From Leptolyngbyaceae cyanobacterium JSC-12 (lineage in GTDB: Bacteria > Cyanobacteriota > Cyanobacteriia > Leptolyngbyales > Leptolyngbyaceae), in the NCBI GenBank assembly GCA_000309945.1, contig CM001633.1:3188199-3252198 (forward strand): a stretch of 64,000 nucleotides of DNA, in the 5' to 3' direction. Every line of letters begins with the position of its first letter. Position 1 is the first letter of the stretch. Made by a program: the position numbers and the translations under genes. The notes beneath the pieces are model-generated. The model was given only the letters and a program-made list of their open reading frames with translations, was not told where the DNA came from and made no database searches. Of the stretch, positions 17,978 to 27,030 are shown piece by piece.

Positions 17978-20900
17978 ATGGTGTCAGACAATTTGCCAGC
18001 AATATTCAATCCGCCCACACAGGCTCCACGAGTGTTTGGTAAAGTTCCTCTATATTTAGTTATGGTGGTGCCCCTGGTGATCCAGGTAGTGGGAGCGGTG
18101 GCAACGGTTGGGTTGCTTTCCTATCGCAATGGGCAACAGGCAGTGCAAGAGGTGGCAACTCAACTGCGGAGTGAAAGTAGTAGTCGAATTCAGCAGCATT
18201 TGGATGCGTATTTAGCAACCCCCTTTCAGGTCAATGAAACAAATGCGGATGCCGTTGAGTTGGGACTGCTTAACTTGCAGGATTTTCAAACAACGGGGAA
18301 GTTTTTCTGGCGACAGATGCAGACGTTTGACATTGGATATGTCAGCTTTGGGACTCCCCGCGGAGATTTTATTGGCGTAGAACGATTAGACAATGGCAAA
18401 CTACTGATTAATGAAAAGTCCTCCAGAACCAACAATCAACTATATGTTTACGCCACTGGAGATCGGGGCGATCGCGCCAAGCGCATCAAAATTACACCCA
18501 ACTACAACCCCTTAATTGAAGCGTGGTATGCCGACGCAGTAGAAGCGCGAGAACCCGTCTGGAGTTCCATTTATCAATGGGATGACAAACCCAATGTCCT
18601 CTCCATCTCCGCGAGCTATCCGCTGTATGATGCCAACAAACGATTGATAGGAGTACTCAGCGTTGACCAAATCTTGACGCAAATTAGCGACTTTTTAAGT
18701 GATATTCGGGTCAGTCAAACAGGCAGAACCTACATTCTGGAACGCTCTGGAGATCTCGTTGCCACATCTTTAACCACCGAAAAGCCGTTTCAAATTATTC
18801 AGGGTAAAGCCGCTCGTCTGCAAGCGGTTGCCAGCAAGGATTCGTTGATTCGTGACAGTGCTCAGTACTTAATAGAGCACTTTGGTAGCCTCAAACAAAT
18901 CCAAACAGTTCAGCAGTTAGATTTTCGAAGTGACGGGCAACGTCAATTTTTGCTCGTGATGCCGTGGAAAGATCAGCACGGATTGGACTGGCTAATTGTG
19001 GTCGTGGTACCAGAGTCAGACTTTATGGCTCAAATTCATGAAAATACCCGCAACACCATCATTTCCTGTGCGATCGCTCTGGCATTAGCAACGCTACTGG
19101 GTATTCCCATTTCTCGCTGGATTGCTCGTCAAATTCTGCGCCTGAGTCAGGCATCAGAAGCACTGGCAAGTGGGCAACTGAATCAAACCGTGAAGGCGCG
19201 GGGCATTACCGAACTGGTGACGCTGGCAGAATCATTTAACCGCATGGCCGAACAACTGCGAGAATCCTTTACTGAGCTAGAGCGCACCAACGAACGGCTG
19301 GAACAAAAAGTAGAAGAGCGTACCGCCTCACTGGCAGCCGCCGAAGCCGAACTGCGAGCACTATTCCTGGCAATGGATGACCTAGTGATTGTCTACGATC
19401 ACCAGGGATATATCCAAAAAATCGTTTCCAATCATACTAAGTTTATGATTGCTTCCATTACAGACCAAGTTGGGAAGCATATTTCTGAAATCTTGCCCCA
19501 ACCAGAAGCAGATATCCTTGTTCAAAGCATTCAACAATCGCTAAGAACTCAGCAACTGGTCACGGTGGAGTATGGAGTTACGGTTGAAAACGAAGTCGTT
19601 TGGTTTTCTGCCAATCTATCGCCCTTAGAAGATGACACGGTGCTTTTTGTGGCGCGGGATGTCAGCGATCGCAAACGGAGTGAAGATGCCTATAGGCGCA
19701 CTGCTGAAAAATTGGCGAAAAGTGAACAACAACTGCGCAAACAGAATCAAGTATTGCTAGAACTAGCCAAAAGTACAGTCCTGAATCAGGGGGATCTCAA
19801 AGCGGCAACGCAAGAAATTACACAAGCGGCTGTGCAGACGCTGGAAGTTGATCGTGCCAGTGTGTGGCTGTTCAATGATGACCGCACCCTGCTTCAGTGC
19901 ATAGACTTATACGAACGGACAAGCGATCGCCATTCTGCCAGTGCAGATCTCTCTGTGGAAGCGTTTCCCCGTTACTTTCAAGCTCTGGAAGAAGAAGGCA
20001 CCATTAATGCGGAAGATGCCCGCACCGATCCGCGCACCCGTGAATTGATTCAACCCTATCTCGCCCCAACCAACCTTGCCTCACTGCTAGATACCCCTAT
20101 CCGTTCTGGCGGCAAAACCGTTGGAGTAATTTGTTTAGAGCAGACAGAACACATTCGCCACTGGACCGTGGAGGAACAAAGCTTTACACGATCAATGGCA
20201 GATCTGGTAGCGTTAGGTATTGTGGCACAAGAGCGAAAACGGGCAGAAGCCGCCCTCCGCAGTTCTCAGGAGCGGTTTGCCAAAGCCTTTAGCGCCTCTC
20301 CAGACTTTATTACGATCAACAGTCTGAAAACTGGGCAGTTTCTGGATGTGAACGAAAGCTTCCTCCAAGCCTCTGGCTTTAGCCGCGAAGAAGTCTTGGG
20401 CAAAAATGTGGTTGAACTGGATGCCTGGGCAAATCGTGAAGACCGAACCACCCTGATGCGCTTGTTGGAAGAACAAGGATATGTCCATGACCTAGAAGTA
20501 CGCCTCCGCAAAAAGTCTGGTGAAATCATCATCGCTCTGCTTTCTGCTGAGATTATTGAGTTGGACGGAGAGCCTTGTATGTTGGCGGTCACTAAAGATA
20601 TTACGGATCGTAAACAGGCAGAAGCCGCGATTCAAGAAAGTCAGAAGAAATATCGGGATTTGGTTGAATCTGCCAATAGTATTATTGTGCGGATGGAACC
20701 AAGCGGCGTCATCACCTTCTTGAACACCTATGGGCAACAGTTCTTTGGGTTTACGTCGGAGGAGATCATTGGACGCAGCGCATATGGGACTTTACTGCCT
20801 ATCACTGAAACATCAGAAACCGAATTAAAAGGCTGGATTGACTTTATATCTCAAACTCCCGAACATCATCAGGATATTGAAGCCGAAAACCTGCGGAGTA

Positions 20901-22078
20901 CAGGAGAAAAAGTATGGGTTAAATGGTCTACAAAGGCAATTTTGAATGACCAGGGTGAGGTTTCCGAGATTTTGTCCATTGGATTTGACATTAGCGATCG
21001 CAAACGGGCAGAAGCCGCCCTCCAGGAAAAAGAGCAATATCTCCGCCTGATTCTCAACAACATTCCCCAGCAGGTGTTCTGGAAAGACACCAATCTCACC
21101 TTCTTGGGGTGTAATCGTAACTGGGCAGAAGCCGCCCAAATCAACGACCCCGAAGAGATTATTGGCAAAACGGATTACGATGTGCTGCCCAGTCGCGAAA
21201 TCGCAGAGCAGTTTCGGCAACAAGATCGCCAGATTATCGAATCAGATACCCCCCAACTGCACCTGATTGCGCCCAAAGTTCGCTCCTCTGATGGTAAAAC
21301 CGTCTGGCTGGATATCAGCAAGATCCCGATTCACGATGCCAATCAAAACGTTATCGGCATTCTGGGCGTGATTGAAGATATTACCCAACGCAAGCAGGCA
21401 GAAGAAGCATTGCAAGCAGAACAACAAAAGGCAGAGCTGTTGTTGCTAAACGTCTTGCCAACTGCGATCGCGGAACAGTTAAAACAAAGTTTGGGCATGT
21501 TGCAAGATCGCCACAGCCATGCCCTAATTGCCGAGAATTACGATGAAGTAACCGTGATGTTTGCCGATATTGTCAACTTCACTACCCTCTCATCCAACAT
21601 TTCTGCCCCTGATCTCGTGGGCTTACTCAACCGCATCTTCCTCATTTTTGATGACCTGTGTGAAAAACACGGGTTAGAAAAAATTAAAACCATTGGAGAT
21701 GCCTATATGGTGGTCGGTGGGTTACCCGATCCCCGTCCTGATCATGCGGAGGCGATCGCCAACATGGCACTGGATATGCAACAGGAAATCGCCCAATTCC
21801 TCACCTATGAAGGGCAAAAAATTCAAGTCAGAGTCGGAATTAATACAGGTCCAGTGATTGCAGGTGTCATCGGCAAGAAAAAATTCACGTATGACCTCTG
21901 GGGTGATGTAGTGAACACCGCGAGTCGCATGGAATCGCAAGGAATCGCAGGCAAAATTCAGGTAACAGAAACGACCTACGAACGACTAAAAGATCGGTAT
22001 CATCTTGAGCCGCGCGGCACCGTTGAAGTCAAAGGCAAAGGCATAATGCAAACCTTCTGGCTAACAGGTAAGCGCTAA
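17978..22078 (+). CDS. Multi-sensor adenylate cyclase (Cache-HAMP-PAS-GAF-PAS3-CYC)
   Basis: This 1366-aa membrane protein should make cAMP in response to several inputs. Order: helix 1 (about 25-48), extracytoplasmic Cache-type sensor (about 50-350), helix 2 (about 358-378), HAMP (about 378-430), coiled coil, PAS (about 460-565), GAF (about 590-745), three more PAS units (about 765-1140) and a class III cyclase domain (about 1185-1366). The cyclase has metal Asp1197 in FADIV and Asp1241 in EKIKTIGDAYM, the adenine-recognising Lys of that motif, the Asp of YDLWGD and the NTASRM asparagine/arginine. Lys plus Asp marks ATP, not GTP, as substrate. A second, smaller cyclase lies at 29652-31064. 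Tandem 15-bp repeats lie upstream. Confidence 0.93.
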   Translation: MVSDNLPAIFNPPTQAPRVFGKVPLYLVMVVPLVIQVVGAVATVGLLSYRNGQQAVQEVATQLRSESSSRIQQHLDAYLATPFQVNETNADAVELGLLNLQDFQTTGKFFWRQMQTFDIGYVSFGTPRGDFIGVERLDNGKLLINEKSSRTNNQLYVYATGDRGDRAKRIKITPNYNPLIEAWYADAVEAREPVWSSIYQWDDKPNVLSISASYPLYDANKRLIGVLSVDQILTQISDFLSDIRVSQTGRTYILERSGDLVATSLTTEKPFQIIQGKAARLQAVASKDSLIRDSAQYLIEHFGSLKQIQTVQQLDFRSDGQRQFLLVMPWKDQHGLDWLIVVVVPESDFMAQIHENTRNTIISCAIALALATLLGIPISRWIARQILRLSQASEALASGQLNQTVKARGITELVTLAESFNRMAEQLRESFTELERTNERLEQKVEERTASLAAAEAELRALFLAMDDLVIVYDHQGYIQKIVSNHTKFMIASITDQVGKHISEILPQPEADILVQSIQQSLRTQQLVTVEYGVTVENEVVWFSANLSPLEDDTVLFVARDVSDRKRSEDAYRRTAEKLAKSEQQLRKQNQVLLELAKSTVLNQGDLKAATQEITQAAVQTLEVDRASVWLFNDDRTLLQCIDLYERTSDRHSASADLSVEAFPRYFQALEEEGTINAEDARTDPRTRELIQPYLAPTNLASLLDTPIRSGGKTVGVICLEQTEHIRHWTVEEQSFTRSMADLVALGIVAQERKRAEAALRSSQERFAKAFSASPDFITINSLKTGQFLDVNESFLQASGFSREEVLGKNVVELDAWANREDRTTLMRLLEEQGYVHDLEVRLRKKSGEIIIALLSAEIIELDGEPCMLAVTKDITDRKQAEAAIQESQKKYRDLVESANSIIVRMEPSGVITFLNTYGQQFFGFTSEEIIGRSAYGTLLPITETSETELKGWIDFISQTPEHHQDIEAENLRSTGEKVWVKWSTKAILNDQGEVSEILSIGFDISDRKRAEAALQEKEQYLRLILNNIPQQVFWKDTNLTFLGCNRNWAEAAQINDPEEIIGKTDYDVLPSREIAEQFRQQDRQIIESDTPQLHLIAPKVRSSDGKTVWLDISKIPIHDANQNVIGILGVIEDITQRKQAEEALQAEQQKAELLLLNVLPTAIAEQLKQSLGMLQDRHSHALIAENYDEVTVMFADIVNFTTLSSNISAPDLVGLLNRIFLIFDDLCEKHGLEKIKTIGDAYMVVGGLPDPRPDHAEAIANMALDMQQEIAQFLTYEGQKIQVRVGINTGPVIAGVIGKKKFTYDLWGDVVNTASRMESQGIAGKIQVTETTYERLKDRYHLEPRGTVEVKGKGIMQTFWLTGKR

Positions 22079-22235
22079 CCAGGGCTGTTTTAATTAACAC
22101 TCGCTTTAAGATAGCAGGCTCTGTTCTAATAATTCTGTGTCGATTCACTGGTAACGCTTACTTCTTCTCTCTCGAAACGGCTATGGTATGATTAGAAGTT
22201 GCTGACTTGATTTAATTAGGAAGATCACACCCCTC

Positions 22236-22505
22236 ATGGCACTGCTGCAAGAGCGTAAACAAGAAATTATTTCAGATTATCAAATTCACGAAACCGATAC
22301 CGGATCGGCAGATGTTCAGGTTGCAATGCTAACCGCACGTATTAATCGCCTGAGTGAACACCTGAAATCCAATAAAAAAGATCATTCTTCTCGTATGGGG
22401 CTGTTGAAGATGATCGGTCAACGTAAACGTCTACTGGCTTACATCCAAAAGCAAGATAGCGATCGCTACAAAGCACTCATCGCCAAACTTGGAATTCGCG
22501 GATAA
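22236..22505 (+). CDS. rpsO: 30S ribosomal protein S15
   Basis: S15 binds 16S rRNA early in assembly of the small-subunit platform. The 89-aa product is the normal size and has the standard motifs [45 protein letters not shown]-like sequence and a C-terminal [19 protein letters not shown]-like -10 box (near 22187-22192) lies about 45 bases upstream. It is followed after 32 bp by the PAM68-like gene, a pairing seen in other cyanobacteria. Confidence 0.97.
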   Translation: MALLQERKQEIISDYQIHETDTGSADVQVAMLTARINRLSEHLKSNKKDHSSRMGLLKMIGQRKRLLAYIQKQDSDRYKALIAKLGIRG

Positions 22506-22537
22506 TCATCAAATAATCATCAAAGGGGAAACACATT

Positions 22538-23074
22538 ATGTCATCAAAGTCTCAGCCACCCAAGGATTCAGGCAAGAATGATGGCAAAGGCTCCTCTCAA
22601 GAAGCCGGAACAGACAAATCTCGTTTACCCTTTGAACCAACCCAGAATAAAAGGAAAACACCGAAGAAGCCAGTCCAAGCTTCAGCAGCAAGCTCCAAGG
22701 AAAAACCTGACAAACCTGAGAAGAAAGCCAATTCTGTGAGTCAACGGGGCTTTACAGGGGTGCCTGAGATTGTTAGCAAACGCATGGCTCGTCGCATGGC
22801 ATTTTTCTGCGGCGTTCCCACTGGGATGGGAATGTTAACGTTTGTGGTGAGCTACTTCATCGTCAGTCAGCATATCTACAAACTGCCAACAGTGGTTGTT
22901 TTGTTGACAAGTTTGGGCTTTTTCGGTTTAGGTGTTTTAGGACTTAGCTACGGTGCTCTCTCCGCCTCTTGGGACGAAGACCGAACTGGCTCTTGGTTTG
23001 GCTGGAGTGAATTTAGAACTAATTTTGGGCGTGCGGTGGAATCCTGGAAAAATGCACGCCAGAAAGCTTTATAG
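22538..23074 (+). CDS. PAM68-family photosystem II assembly protein
   Basis: PAM68 and its Synechocystis homologue Sll0933 help early photosystem II assembly and CP47 insertion. The 178-aa product has a long basic, disordered N-terminus (1-75, rich in Lys/Ser/Pro), the conserved GVPEIVSKRMARRMAFFCGVPTGMG stretch, and two membrane helices (about 88-110 and 118-140), followed by SYGALSASWDEDRTGSWFGWSEF, a strong family signature. The N-terminus is cytosolic by analogy. An AAGGGG ribosome binding site lies 10 bases upstream of the ATG. It probably shares a transcript with rpsO. Confidence 0.92.
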   Translation: MSSKSQPPKDSGKNDGKGSSQEAGTDKSRLPFEPTQNKRKTPKKPVQASAASSKEKPDKPEKKANSVSQRGFTGVPEIVSKRMARRMAFFCGVPTGMGMLTFVVSYFIVSQHIYKLPTVVVLLTSLGFFGLGVLGLSYGALSASWDEDRTGSWFGWSEFRTNFGRAVESWKNARQKAL

Positions 23075-23146
23075 CATTTTCAAAATAGCAAGTGCAGTCA
23101 ACGATCCTCGTCATACACTCAAAAAAATTATTAAGGGACATACACC

Positions 23147-24211
23147 ATGATTGTGGTTCTAAAAGTTGGTTCTCCAGAAGCCGAAGTAGACCGTTTGACC
23201 CAAGAGTTCAAATCCTGGGGGCTCTCACCCGAAAAAATTGTTGGGAAGCATAAGGTTGTCATTGGTCTGGTTGGCGAAACCGTTGAAATGGATCCCCTTC
23301 AGATTCAGGAGGCTAGCCCCTGGATTGAAGAAGTTCTACGAGTTGAGAAACCATTCAAACGAGCTAGCCGCGAGTATCGCCAAGGCGAACCTAGTGAGGT
23401 CGTTGTTTCGACTCCGAATGGCTCGGTAACGTTTGGAGAACACCATCCCCTCGTGGTGGTTGCCGGACCTTGCTCGGTGGAGAACGAGGAGATGATTGTT
23501 GAAACGGCGCTGCGAGTCAAAGCAGCTGGAGCTAAATTCCTGCGGGGTGGTGCTTTCAAACCCCGGACTTCTCCTTATGCATTTCAGGGACATGGAGAAA
23601 GTGCTTTAGGTTTATTGGCAAGAGCACGGGAAGTCAGCGGTTTAGGGATTATTACTGAGCTGATGGATGCTGCGGATTTGGAGCCTCTGGCTGAAGTGGC
23701 AGATGTGATTCAGATTGGTGCCCGCAACATGCAAAACTTCTCTCTACTGAAGAAGGTGGGTGCTCAAGACAAACCGATTTTGCTGAAGCGGGGGATGTCT
23801 GCTACGATTGAAGAATGGTTAATGGCGGCTGAATATATCCTGGCAGCAGGAAACCCTAACGTAATTTTGTGCGAACGGGGTATTCGCACGTTTGATAACA
23901 AGTACGCGCGTAATACTCTGGATCTGGCTGCAATTCCAGTTTTGCGATCGCTGACCCATCTCCCAATTATGATTGACCCCAGCCATGGTACGGGCAAATG
24001 GGAATATGTCCCCTCGATGGCAGCAGCAGCGATCGCAGCGGGTACTGATTCCCTCATGATTGAAGTGCACCCCAATCCTAAAAAGGCACTTTCAGATGGA
24101 CCGCAATCCCTGACGCCAGAACGTTTCGATTTGCTGATGCAAGAACTTGCCATCATCGGCAATGCAATGGGTCGCTGGGTTGCCCCCGAACCTGTAATGG
24201 CAGCAGTGTAG
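23147..24211 (+). CDS. aroF: 3-deoxy-7-phosphoheptulonate (DAHP) synthase
   Basis: This is the first enzyme of the shikimate pathway, joining phosphoenolpyruvate and erythrose 4-phosphate. The 354-aa product is type I-beta: residues 1-70 form a ferredoxin-like regulatory domain (VVLKVGSPEAEVDRL, VIGLVGET), and residues 85-345 the TIM barrel with GPCSVEN, GGAFKPRTSPYAFQGHG, LKRGMSATIEEWL, LCERGIRTF and IDPSHGTGKWEYV. Metal ligands are expected in the Cys of GPCSVEN and the His of PSHGTG. A clear terminator follows. The N-terminal domain suggests feedback control by an aromatic product, but which one cannot be read from the sequence. Confidence 0.94.
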   Translation: MIVVLKVGSPEAEVDRLTQEFKSWGLSPEKIVGKHKVVIGLVGETVEMDPLQIQEASPWIEEVLRVEKPFKRASREYRQGEPSEVVVSTPNGSVTFGEHHPLVVVAGPCSVENEEMIVETALRVKAAGAKFLRGGAFKPRTSPYAFQGHGESALGLLARAREVSGLGIITELMDAADLEPLAEVADVIQIGARNMQNFSLLKKVGAQDKPILLKRGMSATIEEWLMAAEYILAAGNPNVILCERGIRTFDNKYARNTLDLAAIPVLRSLTHLPIMIDPSHGTGKWEYVPSMAAAAIAAGTDSLMIEVHPNPKKALSDGPQSLTPERFDLLMQELAIIGNAMGRWVAPEPVMAAV

Positions 24212-24238
24212 TAGTTCTCAAGGCGAAAATTCTTACTG

Positions 24239-24272
24239 AATCAGGAGCGTTCTATCCGTTCCTGATTTTTTT
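24239..24272 (+). terminator. Intrinsic terminator of aroF
   Basis: AATCAGGA (24239-24246) pairs with TCCTGATT (24260-24267) around a 13-base loop, followed by a run of Ts to 24272. The next start codon lies five bases later, so transcription of the following gene probably needs its own promoter or read-through. Confidence 0.8.
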
Positions 24273-24276
24273 AATT

Positions 24277-25533
24277 ATGACTTACCGATCTGATCTCATC
24301 TTTCGTCTGGCTGAGGAGCGCGATCGCACTCAATTTATTAACCTGGTGCGGCTATCTTTTATGCCAACGATGGCGCTAGCAGATGTAGAACAGGAATGGG
24401 GCGAACGCCCTCTGAATCCAACTGGGCGTAAAGGGTGGGTGGTGGAAGATGCTTCCGGAGATCTGGTAGCTTGCTACCGCCATCTGGCGTTTGAACTGTT
24501 TTTTGCTGGGGAACGCTTCCCGATGGCAGGCGTGGGAGGTGTTGCGGTGGCGATCGAGCACCGCGGTAAAGGCTTAGCGCAATGGATGCTTACTCAGGCA
24601 TTAAAGGATTTTCGTGATCAGGGCTGTTTGCTATCGATGCTGTATCCTTTTCAACATGGATTCTATCGTCAACTGGGCTGGGCATGGATGGGAGCTACCC
24701 AGCAATATCGTGTGTCGAGTCGCCACATTTGCTCATTTGCAGAACGTGTGAACATTGCCGCTTACCAGCCCAGTCAGGAAGAAGCATTGAAAGCTCTCTA
24801 CGACAAAGTAGCAATCCAACACAATGGTTGGCTGGTTCGAGAACCATGGTGGTGGGGGAACTTCTTTAAGCCTAAAGGTGGACGGGAAATTTACACTTAT
24901 ACGGAAGCAGGGAATCTGCTTGGATATGTCGTGCTGGAATTTATACAACTGGAGCCGGAGAAAAAGCAGCTTGCAGTCGTAGTTCGAGAATGGGTCGCGC
25001 TGACTGCCGCTGCCTATCGCGGAATTTTGGGCTTTCTAGGCTCACTCCGCAATCAAATTACAACAATTGTGTGGAATACCTACCCAAATGATCCGTTTCC
25101 TTATCTGTTGAAAGAGCAACAGCGAGATCCAGCCTTGACACTACCTGCGTTTGATTTCAACTATATGCATCAACTTGGGCTACTCTCTGGTGGCTTTATG
25201 TGGCGTTTGGTAGATGCACGAAAGGCAATTGCTCAGCGTCCTATCCAACCAGTTGCGCCTTTTGCCCTGACTTTTCACATCACTGACCCTGTGTTTGGCG
25301 CAGAACAATTTACAGTCGAGTGTGATGATGGTGTTATGCAACTGATTTCCCAACCCGCCGCAACCATTCTGAAACTATCAGTTGATCACTTGGCACAACT
25401 GTTTAGTGGTGTGCGGCGATCGCAACAGATCCTATGGACAGGGGAACTGGAATTGGAAGGAGATGCTGCTTTGCTAGCTCAACTGGATGCTGCCTGGAGT
25501 ACTCAACCCCCCTTTTGCTGGGATGCTTTCTAA
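24277..25533 (+). CDS. GNAT acetyltransferase of the Eis family
   Basis: The 418-aa protein has the Eis architecture: two GNAT-type folds (about 1-150 and 155-290) and a C-terminal SCP2-like domain (about 300-418). The acetyl-CoA loop appears as VAIEHRGKGLAQWMLTQAL, preceded by MAGVGGVAVA and followed by LLSMLYPFQHGFYRQLGW, a segment characteristic of Eis proteins. The C-terminal carboxylate, used as catalytic base in mycobacterial Eis, is here Phe418 after WDAF. Family members acetylate amines on aminoglycosides or polyamines; the natural substrate is not predictable. The start overlaps nothing, but it is only five bases from the aroF terminator. Confidence 0.85.
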   Translation: MTYRSDLIFRLAEERDRTQFINLVRLSFMPTMALADVEQEWGERPLNPTGRKGWVVEDASGDLVACYRHLAFELFFAGERFPMAGVGGVAVAIEHRGKGLAQWMLTQALKDFRDQGCLLSMLYPFQHGFYRQLGWAWMGATQQYRVSSRHICSFAERVNIAAYQPSQEEALKALYDKVAIQHNGWLVREPWWWGNFFKPKGGREIYTYTEAGNLLGYVVLEFIQLEPEKKQLAVVVREWVALTAAAYRGILGFLGSLRNQITTIVWNTYPNDPFPYLLKEQQRDPALTLPAFDFNYMHQLGLLSGGFMWRLVDARKAIAQRPIQPVAPFALTFHITDPVFGAEQFTVECDDGVMQLISQPAATILKLSVDHLAQLFSGVRRSQQILWTGELELEGDAALLAQLDAAWSTQPPFCWDAF

Positions 25534-25613
25534 ACTGCGTCCAACTCGAGCACCAGAGGTTTCTTTAAGGAGCATGGATTTGATAATTCCGGTAATTGGA
25601 TATTCTTCCAAGC

Positions 25614-25672
25614 TCTCACCCCCAACCCCTTCCTCTCCCAAACTTGGCAGAGGAGGAGGGGGTGCAGGGCAG
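25614..25672. repeat. Palindromic C-rich/G-rich repeat of a type common in cyanobacteria
   Basis: A CCCCCAACCCCTTCCTCT half (from about 25619) faces a GAGGAGGAGGGGGTG half (to about 25664) around AACTTGGC, so the transcript could fold back. This form of intergenic palindrome is widespread in filamentous cyanobacteria. It lies between the Eis-like gene and the EACC1 gene, beside one copy of the dispersed repeat. Confidence 0.6.
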
Positions 25673-25700
25673 CACAGATTCCCCAGGTTATTTAATTCTC

Positions 25701-25745
25701 GTTCCTAACAGAAAACTACGGATTTGGGCGTGGACAAAGTTTACT
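25701..25745 (-). repeat. Dispersed repeat, copy A
   Basis: Read on the minus strand, this stretch contains TGTCCACGCCCAAATCCGTA followed by GTTTTCTGTTAGGAAC. Related sequence occurs at 31930-31985 and 45752-45805 on the plus strand. It sits in the 367-bp gap between the Eis-like gene and the EACC1 gene; the rest of that gap holds the C/G palindrome and no gene. Confidence 0.65.
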
Positions 25746-25900
25746 ACCCGTGTGGGGTATGCGGAATCTCTCATCAACAAAAGAAAATTTATGTATCACT
25801 TGTGGTCAAAACAGGGATGATTTCCTGACAGCGATCAAAGAATCAAAGATAGGAAGTGGTTTGTTGCTCCTGTCGAGAGTGTTGCTCGGAGGAAAAACCG

Positions 25901-26278
25901 ATGTTTACGGCATCTACAGTTCGATTAACCATTGCCCTGGTGGATTCTGAGTTAGATGACGAAGAAAAGGATCAGGCAGTTCGTCAGCTTTTAACAGAGT
26001 TTCAGGAACTGGATGAGGTTGAGCGGGCAGAGCGAGTCTTGGATCCGGCTCCACCTGAAGGAAATAAGGCATTGGGCGGTTTTTTAGTCAATCTCCTGTT
26101 GTTAGAAGTTAACCAGGCAAATATCAAGCGGCTATTTGGCTTTGTGGGCGATCGCCTGAGTGGCAAGCCCATTGAGTTGGAAGTAGAAGCCAACGGCAAA
26201 AAGCTGAAAGTAAAAGCCAGCAGTCAGGAAGAGCTTGCTGCTGCGATTAAAGCGGCTCAAGAGTTCGTCGCCGTGTAA
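25901..26278 (+). CDS. Effector-associated constant component EACC1 protein
   Basis: The 125-aa protein has the EACC1 pattern: an N-terminal beta-alpha unit (RLTIALVDSELDDEEKDQAVRQLLTEF), the VxxxERVLDPAPPEGNKA turn, a hydrophobic helix GGFLVNLLLLEVNQANI, then FGFVGDRLSGKPIELEVEANGKKLKV and a terminal helix with SSQEELAAAIKAAQEFV. EACC1 proteins are encoded beside caspase, CHAT or other effectors in predicted NTP-dependent conflict systems, and are thought to regulate or recruit the effector. The ATG at 25901 has GGAGG eight bases upstream; the longer frame from 25856 is rejected. A broken caspase gene begins 9 bp downstream. The name rests on memory of the family pattern. Confidence 0.75.
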   Translation: MFTASTVRLTIALVDSELDDEEKDQAVRQLLTEFQELDEVERAERVLDPAPPEGNKALGGFLVNLLLLEVNQANIKRLFGFVGDRLSGKPIELEVEANGKKLKVKASSQEELAAAIKAAQEFVAV

Positions 26279-26287
26279 GGGGGCGTT

Positions 26288-26416
26288 ATGGCAAAAGTGG
26301 CATTGTTAATCGGGGTGAGTGAATACGAACCTGGGCTGAATCTGCTACCAAAAGCAGTAAAGGATGTGGAGGCGGTTCAGCGCGTCTTACAAAATGCAGA
26401 TGCTTCCGGGTTGTGA
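26288..26416 (+). pseudogene. 5' remnant of a caspase-family (C14, orthocaspase-type) gene
   Basis: From an ATG at 26288 the frame reads MAKVALLIGVSEYEPGLNLL and PKAVKDVEAVQRVLQNADASGL, then a stop at 26414-26416. This is the well-known start of cyanobacterial caspase-like peptidases (VALLIGVSEYEPGLNPLPxAVKDVEAM), covering the first strand and helix. The body of the domain, with the catalytic His (SGHG) and Cys (DCCFSG), is missing. The next coding sequence begins at once, in the +1/-1 frame and overlapping by GTGA, so the junction looks like an internal deletion that also shifted the frame. The remnant follows EACC1 by 9 bp, as an effector gene would. Confidence 0.75.
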
Positions 26417-27021
26417 AAACGCGGTCCCTAAAAATTCGTGGTGGTCCGGGTACCTCTTATCCTCATATTGGCACTTTGTGGGAGGGCAATGAAATATCAG
26501 GTGTTGAAGATGCATCCGGCTGGTTAAAAGTTGATTCTTTTTCAATCAAAAATCAGTTATTTCCAGAGCATCAGGCTGTGACCGAAGCCTGGGTAGGGAG
26601 AAACTTTGTGAAGTCCTGTTCAGATACTAGTACACCATCGCCTGAGCCAATTGTGACAATGACTCCCTCCCCGTCTCCTATTTCTTCCCCAACTCCCTCC
26701 CCTGGCTCCTCAACCACTGCTACCCGGTGCACTGTGTGTGTGATGTATCGAGATCGCCATACAGAGCAAGCGATCGCTCTGGAACAGGCTCTCAACACTG
26801 CCGGATTTTGGACAAAGACCATCAATACGGATTTAACTGAGGTGCGTGAACCGCTCGCTCCTGGAATGGTGCAGGTGGTTTATACGGAACAGGGGGCGAC
26901 CAAGCTCGATGCCGTATTGGCAGCGATTCGTCCGTTGGTGTCCGAAGGTGCTCTGGTTATTGAACCTCAAGCAAGCCCTAGATTAGGCAGAGGGGATGAA
27001 ATTCAAATCCGGCTGTATTAA
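26413..27021 (+). CDS. SH3b domain protein, probable C-terminal remainder of the broken effector gene
   Basis: The 202-aa frame opens with a GTG that overlaps the caspase stop. Residues 1-75 form a bacterial SH3-like domain (LKIRGGPGTSYPHIGTLWEG, then DASGWLKVDSFS and WVGRNFVKSC). Residues 76-105 are a Pro/Ser/Thr linker. Residues 105-202 (CTVCVMYRDRHTEQAIALEQALN, AGFWTKTINTDL, VVYTEQGATKLDAVLAAIRPL, GDEIQIRLY) form a compact alpha/beta domain that resembles LytR_C-type folds, though I cannot name it. It has no signal peptide. It may be the intact tail of a caspase-SH3b protein whose middle was deleted, or an independent gene fused by chance. Translation probably depends on coupling to the remnant. 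Confidence 0.55.
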   Translation: MKTRSLKIRGGPGTSYPHIGTLWEGNEISGVEDASGWLKVDSFSIKNQLFPEHQAVTEAWVGRNFVKSCSDTSTPSPEPIVTMTPSPSPISSPTPSPGSSTTATRCTVCVMYRDRHTEQAIALEQALNTAGFWTKTINTDLTEVREPLAPGMVQVVYTEQGATKLDAVLAAIRPLVSEGALVIEPQASPRLGRGDEIQIRLY

Positions 27022-27030
27022 TATTGTCAA

